Of a stretch of DNA of 64,000 bases, positions 27,178-35,668 are shown piece after piece (the first letter of the stretch is position 1; each line of letters starts with the position of its first letter). The stretch is from Methyloligella halotolerans (GTDB lineage: Bacteria; Pseudomonadota; Alphaproteobacteria; Rhizobiales; Methyloligellaceae): positions 37,501 through 101,500 of the forward strand of contig NZ_MASI01000003.1 in the NCBI RefSeq assembly GCF_001708935.1. Reading direction: 5' to 3'. Made by a program: the position numbers and the translations under genes. Under the pieces are notes generated by a model. The model ran no database searches. It had not been told where the DNA came from and was given only the letters and a program-made list of their open reading frames with translations.

Positions 27178-28292
27178 GCCGCTACGCCCGCGGCCCCTTC
27201 GAGATGGCCGATCTGGGTCTTGAGGGCGCCGAGGGCAGTTCGCTTGCCGTCGGTATCGTCCCGGCTCCCGAGGGCACGTTTCAGGCCCTGCACCTCAATG
27301 GGATCGCCGAGGGGCGTGCCCGTGCCATGGGTCTCCAGAAGAACGGCGTCGGCGAGGTCGAGACCCGCCTTGTCCCAGGCCGTCCGGACCAGCTCGCTTT
27401 GGGCGCCGACGTTGGGAGCTGTAAAGCTGTGGGCCTTGCCGCCGTGATTGACCGCGCTGCCGCGGATCACGCCGTAGATGAAGTCGCCCGCGGCTTCGGC
27501 GTCTTGGAGTGGACGCAGCACGACGACACCGACGCCTTCGCCGCGGACATAGCCGTTGGCGCCTGCGTCGAAGGTTCGGCACTGGCCCGACGGGCTCAGC
27601 ATGCCCGCCTGTCCGAAGGCCACGAAGAGCTCCGGTCCGAGCAGCAGGTTCACGCCGCCGGCGAGGGCGATCTCGCTCTCGCCCAGCTGCAGGCTCTGGA
27701 TGGCGCGGTGGATGGCGATGAGGGAACCGGAGCAGGCGGTGTCGACGGTTTCGCTGGGGCCGCGCAAGTCCAGGGCGAAGGACACCCGGTTGGCGATGGA
27801 TGTCGGTGTGATCCCGGTGCCGCGATAGACGTCGTAAGGCGCACCGGCAAGGCGCATCTCCGTGGGATAGTCGGCAAAGCCGATGCCCGCGAAGACCGAG
27901 ACCGCACGGCCCGCGAGGCTCTTGGGCGCGAGGCCTGCATCTTCCAGCGCCGCGAAGCTCGCCTGCAGGAAGAGGCGCTGCTGCGGGTCCATGGATTGGG
28001 CTTCGCGGGGAAGAATGTCGAAGAAGGCGGCGTCGAAGCGGTCGACGTAAGGGGCGAAGGCCCCGGAATTGGCGCGGCTGCGGGCAGCGCCCTCCTCGGC
28101 CTCACCATAGAAGTCGCGCCAGTTCCAGCGGTCGGCCGGCACTTTCGTGACGGGATCGTGGCGCCGGCACAGATTCGACCAGAACGCGCGGATGTCGGGC
28201 GCGCCCGGGAAGCGGCCGCTCAGGCCGACGACCGCTACCGGGAACGCGTTCCGCGCTGCTTCTGTCTTGTCTTCGGATTCCATGCCGGCCAC
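27174..28292 (-). CDS. Ketosynthase protein, 5' part (KS catalytic region)
   Basis: This frame holds the N-terminal 370 residues of a beta-ketoacyl synthase: VAVVGLSGRFPGAPDIRAFW, nucleophile DTACSGS (Cys187), ETHGTGT (His322) and KTQIGHLEG (His363). All three catalytic residues are present. The frame stops at 27174 in the middle of the conserved GHLEGAAGVAG region, and the next frame carries on without a gap if one G is added, so the two parts are one gene of about 947 codons. A GTG at 28292 with GAGGGAA just upstream is the likely start; an ATG lies three codons later. It follows the flavin monooxygenase gene by 11 nt. Confidence 0.85.
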   Translation of the reverse strand: MAGMESEDKTEAARNAFPVAVVGLSGRFPGAPDIRAFWSNLCRRHDPVTKVPADRWNWRDFYGEAEEGAARSRANSGAFAPYVDRFDAAFFDILPREAQSMDPQQRLFLQASFAALEDAGLAPKSLAGRAVSVFAGIGFADYPTEMRLAGAPYDVYRGTGITPTSIANRVSFALDLRGPSETVDTACSGSLIAIHRAIQSLQLGESEIALAGGVNLLLGPELFVAFGQAGMLSPSGQCRTFDAGANGYVRGEGVGVVVLRPLQDAEAAGDFIYGVIRGSAVNHGGKAHSFTAPNVGAQSELVRTAWDKAGLDLADAVLLETHGTGTPLGDPIEVQGLKRALGSRDDTDGKRTALGALKTQIGHLEGAAGVAA

Positions 28293-28303
28293 CGGTTCCC
28301 TCG

Positions 28304-29773
28304 CTACTCGGCCGCGGTGACGAGGCGATGCTCGTTGGCCTGTTGGGTCGAGATGACGTCGTCGCCGACGGGGAAGTCGCCCGGCTTGTCGCCGCTCTTG
28401 ATGCGGCGCTCGCCGCGCTTCTGCTCCTTGCGAAGCTCGCGGATATAGGTGTCGCCGTGGAGGTAGTAGTTGTTGCGCAAGGTGTGCATGAACTCGCGCT
28501 CCACCTGCTTTCGCTCGGCTTCGATATCCGCCTCCATGGCGTCCTCGTCGGGGAGCGAATACTCGCCGGCGAAATAGGATGCGATCAGCTTCGCCTGGGT
28601 CTCCATGACGTCGAGGAAGCCCCAGCGGATGGCCTGGAACATGCCGACGAAGGCGAGGTTCGGCGTGTCCGGCTTGAACAGCCGCTTGAAGAGCGGAATC
28701 TTGTTCTCCCTGACCTCGAAGAAGTCCTTCTCAAAGAAGGGCAGGGTCGTGTGATAGCCGGTCGAATAGATGATCGCGTCGACCTCGATGGTGCTGTCGT
28801 CGGCCAGGGTGACGGTGTTGCCTTCGATGGACTTCACCTCGGGCACCAGCTTGATCTTGCCGTCGCCGATACGGTTGGCGAGTGACTCGGTCACCGTCGG
28901 CAAGCAAGTCATCATGAGGTGGTCGGGCTTCGGCATGCCGATGCCGCGATGATTGCCGAGCAGGTGATAGACGCCCGTGAAGTAGAGCGCGTAGAGCTTG
29001 CCCGGCAGCATCTTCTTGAACCACCAGCTCAGGGTGGGGCCGAGGAACTTGTCGACCCGCATGCCGAACATGTAGTGGGGCAGCAGATACACGCCCCGGC
29101 GCAGGCTGATATAGGTCTGCTTGGTGTCGAAGCTGACATCGACCGCGATCTGAGCGCCGGAATTGCCGATGCCGACGATCATCACGTTCTTGTCGCGATA
29201 TTCGTGGCGATAGCGATAGTGCTGGGAGTGGATCGCCGGGCCGTCGAAGTCGATCTTGTCGGCGTAGTCCGGAAAGTTCGGCGTGTTGTGATGGCCGTTG
29301 GCGACGATCACCGCGTCGTAATAGCGGGTCTCGCCTGAGCCGAGGACGACCCGCCATTTGCCGTCGTCCAGACGCTTCGCCTCGGACACCTCGTTCCCGA
29401 GATGGAAGCTGCCGCGCATGTCGAGATGGTCGACATAGCTCTCCAGATAGGCCTGGACCTGATGCCATTGAGGAAAGTCGGGATAGTTCTCCGGCATTGG
29501 GAAGTCGGAATACTGGTACCAGCCGCTCGGCGTGTTCATGTTCAGCCCGTGCCAGACGGACGTGTTCTCCAGCTTCTCGTCGAAGGCCCAAATGCCGCCG
29601 ATCTTCTCGCGCTTGTCGAAGCAGTCGAAGGGGATGCCCTTCTTCTTCAGCGCGCCGGCCATGGAGATGCCGCCGACGCCGGCACCGATGATGCAGATGC
29701 TCGGCAGGCCCTTCGACCCTTTCAGAGGAGCGATGCCGCTCCCGGCTCCAACTTTCGTCTCGGTCGCTTCCAT
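28304..29773 (-). CDS. Flavin-containing monooxygenase (second of two)
   Basis: The 489-residue protein has the group B flavoprotein monooxygenase pattern: FAD motif IIGAGVGG, the fingerprint FDGPAIHSQHYR (FxGxxxHxxxY), the NADPH motif GIGNSGAQ, and the late ATG-like IIYSTGYHT. Such enzymes carry out Baeyer-Villiger or heteroatom oxygenation, and in trans-AT PKS pathways can act on carrier-bound chains. The ATG at 29773 has GGAGGA 7 nt upstream. The frame is open upstream through the C-terminus of the preceding aminotransferase-like region with no stop in between, so a fused product is possible if the break near 30013 is a sequence error. Confidence 0.9.
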   Translation of the reverse strand: MEATETKVGAGSGIAPLKGSKGLPSICIIGAGVGGISMAGALKKKGIPFDCFDKREKIGGIWAFDEKLENTSVWHGLNMNTPSGWYQYSDFPMPENYPDFPQWHQVQAYLESYVDHLDMRGSFHLGNEVSEAKRLDDGKWRVVLGSGETRYYDAVIVANGHHNTPNFPDYADKIDFDGPAIHSQHYRYRHEYRDKNVMIVGIGNSGAQIAVDVSFDTKQTYISLRRGVYLLPHYMFGMRVDKFLGPTLSWWFKKMLPGKLYALYFTGVYHLLGNHRGIGMPKPDHLMMTCLPTVTESLANRIGDGKIKLVPEVKSIEGNTVTLADDSTIEVDAIIYSTGYHTTLPFFEKDFFEVRENKIPLFKRLFKPDTPNLAFVGMFQAIRWGFLDVMETQAKLIASYFAGEYSLPDEDAMEADIEAERKQVEREFMHTLRNNYYLHGDTYIRELRKEQKRGERRIKSGDKPGDFPVGDDVISTQQANEHRLVTAAE

Positions 29774-29880
29774 CTTGGTGGTCCTCCGCTGTTCAGGGCC
29801 GATTTGGCCCAGTAGGAACTCGGCTGTTCTGTCGTCGCCGAGGGTTCGGTTGTAGGCGGCGCAATCGGTGACGATCCCCG

Positions 29881-32800
29881 TCACGCCGGCTTCGAGGCGG
29901 CGGCGCAGATTGGCGACCATGAGGTCGATCTCCTCGCGCGTGACGGTGAGGGCGGGGACGATGCGCATGGCGGTGTTGTGGATGGGGCAGACGACGACGG
30001 CGACACCGCCTTCCGGTCGCGGAGCATGGCGCCCCAGAGCAGGTAGCCGAAGCTGCGCTCGATGAATTCGGAGTAGCCGGAGAGGTCGAACTCGATGGCC
30101 AGCAGCAGGCCCTCGCCACGGACCTCCTTCAGAAGCGGATAGCTGTCGGCGAGCTCCCTAAGCCTGTCCTTGAGATAGGCGCCCGACTCGCGGGCTTCGT
30201 CGACTTTGCCGCTGCCATAGAGATCGCGGAGAGCGTTCAGGGCGAGATGGGCGGTCAGCGGGAAGGCGGAGCGCTCGCGCAGAGATTCGGCGCGGCGCGG
30301 ATTTCGTGCCTTTGCCTTCTCGAAGAGATCTTCGCTGGTGAGAACGCCGCCGGCCGGAAAGAAGGAATCGCAGATCGCGGTGCCGATGACGACGATATCG
30401 GGGTTGGGGATCGTCTTCTCGCTGTGGAGGAAGGCGCCGGTCCAGAGGTTGGTCTGAGTCTCGTCGACGGCGAGGAGATAGCCGGCGTCTTCGCGGCTCT
30501 CGTTGACGATCTCGATCAGCCGTTCGGGCAACGGCCGGATAGCGTTGCCTTCCACCTGATAGGTCTCCATCCAGACGAGGCCGATCTCGCCGGAGCGGAG
30601 CGCATCGCGAAGAGCGTCTTCCGCATCGTCCGCGTGCGGATCGATGAAGACGGTGTGGGGATAGAGCGGCTGGAACGGCCGGCGCCAGAGATCGAAGAGC
30701 GTGTCCTGGGCGGTGGCGGCGGAGACCATGGAGAAACCCGCGCCGCCGGAGAAGCAGAGCATCTTCTTCCGCGGCGCGGCAGCCATGAGGCCCAGGGTCA
30801 CGGCGGCTTCGATGGCCGCCGTCTGGCTCGATGCCGGCAGGAGGGTGTCGAAGCCGGTCTTTTCCTTCAGCAACGCTTCCAGCTCGGCCCAGTAATCCTT
30901 TTCGGGATCGTGGGACTTCAGGACGTTGTCGATGACGTCCGGCGAATTCAGTCCGCGCGGCGACGTGCCCACATTCAGCAGGCAGTCGACGATCTCCCGG
31001 GTTTCCCCGTTGCGCAGGGTGAGCTTGGACCGCATGCCGTGGGCGTCGTGGAACGCGCCGTCATAACCATGCATGCGGGCCACCCGGGCGTAGCCGGCAT
31101 TGCCGTAGGCGAGATGGGCATCGAATACCGATTGGCGGTCGGTGCCGATGGCCTCGAGCTTTGCTGCGACCTCTTGGTCGCCGGCAAGGGCGGCTGACAG
31201 ATGCTCGAAGGCGAGGGTTACGGGCAGGCCGTTGGCCGCCATGGGCTGACGGACGTATCCCTCGTTCGGCGTCATGAGCCACGGATTGGACAGGGTAGTT
31301 TTCAGGCTGCAGGCCGCCACCGGCGCCTTGAAGCCTGCGATGGTCTCGCCGAAGACAACGAGGTCCGGTTGGGTCTTCAGCTCGGCAATTCGATAGTCGC
31401 CGGGGGTCGCATCCTTGTTCTCGGTCTCGACGAGGACGGAGAGGATGCCGGCGTCTTTCACCTCCGAGATGAGCGCATCCATCTCCGCCGCGGGCACGCC
31501 GCTATCGGCGGTGAGAACCACGACGATCGGCTCGGGCTCGGACTTCAGGCGGCGGCGGAGGGCATCCGGCGTGGGGATCGAGCTGACGCGCGGCAGGAGA
31601 GCTGCGTCGGTGCTCTCGGAAAGCGGGTTGAAATAGTCGGCCCAGCGCTTGCCGCTCTCGAGAACGAGAACCGCGCCGCTGCTTTGCGGGCGTTTGTTGC
31701 GGGCGTGGTGCCGGGCCAGGCGCAGAGCTGCATCGAGGGCTTCCTCGATGGACGGCACGAAATAACTGCGGAACGTCGCGGGATCGTCCTTGCCGGTGCG
31801 GCAAAGCCGGTCGAGGAGATATGACGCCTTCGCGGTCGCCTCGGGAAGAAGCACGCAGTGGCCTTGGCGACCTTCGCGGATATAGGCCTCGCAGATATCG
31901 AGGGTCTGCTGGCGGATAGGCGCGTATGCGATGCCCGCTTCGGTGCCGGTGTTTGCGCCGGCCTCGTCCGGGCGGGATCCGCGTTCCTGCTTTGCGAGGA
32001 AGCCGAGCAGCGCGTCGTTGAAGATCTCGTAATGGGTGAAGGGCAGGAGATGGCCGGCGTCGTCGACCTGGATCAGTTCCGCGTTCGGAACGTTCTCGGC
32101 GATGATCTCGGAGAAGGAGGCGGGGGTGTATCCATCGCGGCCGCCGGAGAGCACGAGACACGGCACGGAGATATCCTTCAGCCGGTCGCGCAGGTCGAAG
32201 CCTTCGATGACGTGAGAGTAGGCCGCCAGCGATCCCATGGGCCAGCCGCGGTTGACCTCCATGAAGCTGGAGCTGGACTGGAGTTCGCTCATGAGCTTCT
32301 GGAAGTCCGTGGCGCCTTCGGAAATCGGCGTGGTGACCGTGAGCGCCAGCGATGCGCAGCGCTCGGGATGGGCGAGGCAGAACGCCTGGGCGAGCACGCC
32401 GCCGAAGGAGCAACCGACCACCGGGAGCGGATCGTCGATGCCGAGAGCATCGAGGAGGTCGTTCACGTCCTGGACGATGCTGTCGAGGGAGAGGCCGTCA
32501 TAAAGTTCGACACCGCCGCAGCCCGGCATGTGGAACATGATGAGCCGGTGATGGGCGCCGAGCGGTGCAAGCTGGGGGCGCCACATGGCGGCGTAATGCA
32601 TTAGGAGGCCGCCGAGCATCAGAACCGGCGGGCCCTCGCCGTACACCGCGCATTCCAGATCGTGCCGGCCTTTGCGCTTGATGGAGATCGTCTGAGCCTG
32701 TTCCGCGGTGGTCAGCATCATCTTGAGCTCTGCCGAACTCGGCTGCTTGACCGGCGTGTTCTCGTTCCGCCCGCCGGCTTCCCCGAGATCGCGGACCCCT

Positions 32801-33453
32801 TCGGCCCAAAGCTGCTCGATGCCGATCAGCCCGTTGTCTTCGGCTTTCGCGGGAACCTTGGGAACAGCGGGTTGGTCCGGTTGCGGCGCCGGAACCGGCT
32901 CGGCGGTTTGTGCCCGTGTGGCGGGTGCGGGTTGCTCTGCGGCCGTGGGCTCGGGTGAAGGTTCGGGCTGGGTGGCCGGTGCAGGCTCGGACGCAGCCTC
33001 CCGATGTGTCGCGGACTCTTCCACAGGGGGCGGCGATGGTTCGGGTACCTCGTTCTGCAGGTGATCGTAGCGGCCTTTGAGCTCGTCGGCGTGATTCTCC
33101 GCGAGATAGCGGCTGAAACCCTGCACGTCGGGAAATTCGAAGAAGACCGTGGGCGGCACGGTGATCTCGAAGCGCTCGGTGAAGCGCGTTCCAAGCTCGG
33201 TTGCGGCGATGGAATCGAGTCCGTACTCCAGAAGCGGCGTGGTGCTGGAGAACTCCGCCTCGGGAAGCTTGAGGACGGCAAGCACCAGCTCCTTGAGTTC
33301 TGCGGCGATGTGCTCGACGGGATCGAACTCAGCGTGCGACGCGGATGCCGGCTGCTCGACCGTCGCCTCGCCTCCGCGGCGCTCCTGCAGGAGGCGGAGG
33401 GCTTCGGCTGCCGAGAGGCGGCGCTGGTCTGGCGATTGCTGGATCTGACTCAT
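29881..33453 (-). CDS. ACP - alpha/beta hydrolase - tandem degenerate class III aminotransferase protein
   Basis: The 1190-codon frame has, in order: a short helix LSAAEALRLLQ (12-22, possibly docking), an ACP with EYGLDSIAA (Ser81), a Pro/Glu-rich linker (135-205), an alpha/beta hydrolase at about 255-490 with VGCSFGG (Ser349), Asp440 and His468, and two class III aminotransferase-like halves at about 520-820 and 822-1190. Where the PLP lysine should be (PDxxxxGKAxxGG) I read FGETIAG (Glu703) in the first and IGTAICD (Thr1025) in the second. The frame breaks at 30013-30014; one more G continues it as EGGVAVVVCPIHNTAMRIVP, into the frame of the monooxygenase gene. Function is unknown; the ACP implies carrier-bound substrates. 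Confidence 0.75.
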   Translation of the reverse strand: MSQIQQSPDQRRLSAAEALRLLQERRGGEATVEQPASASHAEFDPVEHIAAELKELVLAVLKLPEAEFSSTTPLLEYGLDSIAATELGTRFTERFEITVPPTVFFEFPDVQGFSRYLAENHADELKGRYDHLQNEVPEPSPPPVEESATHREAASEPAPATQPEPSPEPTAAEQPAPATRAQTAEPVPAPQPDQPAVPKVPAKAEDNGLIGIEQLWAEGVRDLGEAGGRNENTPVKQPSSAELKMMLTTAEQAQTISIKRKGRHDLECAVYGEGPPVLMLGGLLMHYAAMWRPQLAPLGAHHRLIMFHMPGCGGVELYDGLSLDSIVQDVNDLLDALGIDDPLPVVGCSFGGVLAQAFCLAHPERCASLALTVTTPISEGATDFQKLMSELQSSSSFMEVNRGWPMGSLAAYSHVIEGFDLRDRLKDISVPCLVLSGGRDGYTPASFSEIIAENVPNAELIQVDDAGHLLPFTHYEIFNDALLGFLAKQERGSRPDEAGANTGTEAGIAYAPIRQQTLDICEAYIREGRQGHCVLLPEATAKASYLLDRLCRTGKDDPATFRSYFVPSIEEALDAALRLARHHARNKRPQSSGAVLVLESGKRWADYFNPLSESTDAALLPRVSSIPTPDALRRRLKSEPEPIVVVLTADSGVPAAEMDALISEVKDAGILSVLVETENKDATPGDYRIAELKTQPDLVVFGETIAGFKAPVAACSLKTTLSNPWLMTPNEGYVRQPMAANGLPVTLAFEHLSAALAGDQEVAAKLEAIGTDRQSVFDAHLAYGNAGYARVARMHGYDGAFHDAHGMRSKLTLRNGETREIVDCLLNVGTSPRGLNSPDVIDNVLKSHDPEKDYWAELEALLKEKTGFDTLLPASSQTAAIEAAVTLGLMAAAPRKKMLCFSGGAGFSMVSAATAQDTLFDLWRRPFQPLYPHTVFIDPHADDAEDALRDALRSGEIGLVWMETYQVEGNAIRPLPERLIEIVNESREDAGYLLAVDETQTNLWTGAFLHSEKTIPNPDIVVIGTAICDSFFPAGGVLTSEDLFEKAKARNPRRAESLRERSAFPLTAHLALNALRDLYGSGKVDEARESGAYLKDRLRELADSYPLLKEVRGEGLLLAIEFDLSGYSEFIERSFGYLLWGAMLRDRKAVSPSSSAPSTTPPCASSPPSPSRARRSTSWSPICAAASKPA

Positions 33454-33474
33454 ATTCGGCTTCCTCGGTGACGA

Positions 33475-34821
33475 TCAGGCCCGCAGCCGGGTGGGCTCGG
33501 CGAGCCGGTTGTCCTGGGTGGCGTGGCGTTCGCTGGCGAGCTTGGCGGTGACGAAGTTGACCGAGCGCAGGAACTTCCAGAGGTCGACCTCGTGGCGGTG
33601 GCGGTCGGTCTGCATGAAGCGGCCCTGACCTAGGTCGAGGCGCTCGTGGGCCTGGGCGATCTGGCGGACGACGCGGAAGGCTTCGCTTCCCTGCTGCCGG
33701 CCGATCACGTAGCTCGCCACGAAGCGGGCCATGGTGTTCACGAGATTTCCGATTCCGGAGGGTGAGTTGAGATAGCCGACGAAAAGGAGGTTATCGAACT
33801 CGGCCGGGACCATGCGCAGGAAGGTCTCGGGCAGCTTGCTGTCCCAGTCGTAGATCTTCCGGTCGAGGAAGGAGATATCCACGCGATAGCCTGTGGCCCA
33901 GACGATCAGATCGACCCGCTCCTTCGTGCCGTCGGCGAAGGTGACCGTATCGCGTTCGATCTCCTCGATATCCGGCTTCGGATCGATATCGCCGTGGCCG
34001 ATATGGAAGAGGATCTGGGAGTTCATGATGGGATGGCACGCCTCGATCGGATGATCGGGGGCCGGCAATCCGAAATCCTCGCCGCGGAAGCCGGCCATCT
34101 TGAACGTGGTCTCCACGTGCTCCCAATAGGAGGCCGCATCCTTGAACTTCGAGCTCTCGTCCATCAGCCATTCCTGCGTCGGACGGCCGTCGATGAACTT
34201 GGGCATGTAGTGGTAGCCGCGCCGCGTCGAATGGAAGACGGCGTCGGCGGTCTTTGTCGCGTCCACGGCGATGTCGCAGCCGGAGTTGCCGCCGCCCACC
34301 ACGAGCACGCGCTTGCCTGCGAAGGTCGTGGCGGATTTGTATTCGACGGCGTGGATGCTCTCGCAGGTCACGGCCTCGGCGATCTTCGGGGTTATCGGTC
34401 TGCCGAGCAGGCCGTTGCAGAGCACGACCACGTCGTAGTCGGCGGTGGAGCCGTCATCGAAGACCAGATGCCAGCCGCCCCGGTCAGGCGTCATCTCGCG
34501 AACCCGGGTGTCGAAGCGAGTGTGCTCCTGCAGGTCGTTGGCTTCGGCAAGTTCGGTGAGATAGCGGAAGAACAAGCTGTGCCGCGGATAGGCCGGATAA
34601 TCCTGCGGCATGGGGTGGTCGGTGAACTGAGTGTTCTTCTTGGAGCTGATCAGATGGGCGGACTCGTACATCTTCGATGCCGGACCGGCGGGCTGCCAGT
34701 TGCCGCCGAGCTTGCTGGTCGCTTCGATGATCTCGAAGTCGATACCTGCCTGCTTTAGCTGCCGGGCGACGCCGATTCCGCTCGCGCCACCGCCGATGAT
34801 TCCAACGCTCTTCCGTGTCAT
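33475..34821 (-). CDS. Flavin-containing monooxygenase (first of two)
   Basis: The 448-residue protein has FAD motif IIGGGASGIG, YESAHLISSK, the NADPH motif VVGGGNSG, and VIWATGYR-like IVWATGYRVDISF. It is a group B flavoprotein monooxygenase, only distantly similar to the one at 28304-29773, so two different oxygenations are likely. I use the ATG at 34821; an upstream TTG at 34863 would add 14 residues. It lies 55 nt after the synthase gene and 21 nt before the ACP-hydrolase gene in the same run. Oxygen insertion into the growing or finished chain is inferred from the setting. Confidence 0.9.
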   Translation of the reverse strand: MTRKSVGIIGGGASGIGVARQLKQAGIDFEIIEATSKLGGNWQPAGPASKMYESAHLISSKKNTQFTDHPMPQDYPAYPRHSLFFRYLTELAEANDLQEHTRFDTRVREMTPDRGGWHLVFDDGSTADYDVVVLCNGLLGRPITPKIAEAVTCESIHAVEYKSATTFAGKRVLVVGGGNSGCDIAVDATKTADAVFHSTRRGYHYMPKFIDGRPTQEWLMDESSKFKDAASYWEHVETTFKMAGFRGEDFGLPAPDHPIEACHPIMNSQILFHIGHGDIDPKPDIEEIERDTVTFADGTKERVDLIVWATGYRVDISFLDRKIYDWDSKLPETFLRMVPAEFDNLLFVGYLNSPSGIGNLVNTMARFVASYVIGRQQGSEAFRVVRQIAQAHERLDLGQGRFMQTDRHRHEVDLWKFLRSVNFVTAKLASERHATQDNRLAEPTRLRA

Positions 34822-34876
34822 GGCTCTGGGTCTCCGTCCGAGTGCCTCTACCGACTGGAGCAATGTCCGCTTCGCG

Positions 34877-35668
34877 CTATGCCGCCTTCTCCGATTCCAT
34901 GAGGCTCTCCAGCATCGCCTGGGCCGCGGCGGGATCGAGCTCGCCCTGGTCGACCTTTTCGAGGATTGCCTCCGGCGTAATGGGTGCTTTCGGCCGTGCG
35001 GGCTCCGGGGCCCGCGACACGCCGTTCTCTCGCCGTTCAGTCTTTTCCCGGTCCTGGCGGATCGGCGCGGGCTTCTGCACGACCTGCTCGCGCTCGCGGG
35101 CTTCTGCCTCTGGCGCCTTCAGATCCCCGATCCAGAAGCTGCGCTTGTCGAAGGCGTAGCCGGGGAGCGGCACCTTCCTAAGGGTGTGGCCCGGGCCAGC
35201 GCTCCGCTCGAGCCGGCCCTCGACCCAGGCTTGCGCCAGGGCTTCGGCGGGGGCCGTCCCCCGGTCGAGCGGCTCGTCTGGAATGGCCGGCGTCTCGATG
35301 GTCGCCATGAAGATCGCAGGGTCTTCGGCGCTCAAAGGGGCAGACTCGCCTTCCGGCTCGTCGAGGCGATCGAGAAGCCAGGCGAGCCGGTCGCGAAGCT
35401 CGGGAAAGCTTGACGCAACGATGGCGCCGCGATGGGAAAGCCAGCGGCGGCCATGGAAGAGGGTCGCTGCGACCTCCTCCGGGGTGTAGCCATCTGCGCC
35501 GAGCGCATGGGGGTCCGTTTGCGGAGTCGCACCGTGTTCTGTTTCGAGATGGGCGGCGAAGCGCTCAAGATTGCGGACCAGCGCGTCGCGATTGCGGCCG
35601 GAGAACACGAAGACCGACGGCTCTCCGGTCCGTACTGCCGCGACGATCTCGGAAGGCATTTCTTCCAA
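34877..35668 (-). CDS. Trans-AT polyketide synthase, 3' part (KS linker and docking-like tail)
   Basis: The frame carries the end of the synthase gene that begins at 41840. The natural sequence resumes just upstream at GAGGSNAHLVLEEMP, the last KS motif, after a one-base break near 35697. The KS flanking linker follows and closes with VPLPGYAFDKRSFW. After a charged stretch, the last 35 residues (ITPEAILEKVDQGELDPAAA) look like the short C-terminal helical segments that dock trans-AT synthases to the next protein. No thioesterase domain is present. The ATG at 35668 inside the KS motif is not a real start. Confidence 0.8.
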   Translation of the reverse strand: MEEMPSEIVAAVRTGEPSVFVFSGRNRDALVRNLERFAAHLETEHGATPQTDPHALGADGYTPEEVAATLFHGRRWLSHRGAIVASSFPELRDRLAWLLDRLDEPEGESAPLSAEDPAIFMATIETPAIPDEPLDRGTAPAEALAQAWVEGRLERSAGPGHTLRKVPLPGYAFDKRSFWIGDLKAPEAEAREREQVVQKPAPIRQDREKTERRENGVSRAPEPARPKAPITPEAILEKVDQGELDPAAAQAMLESLMESEKAA

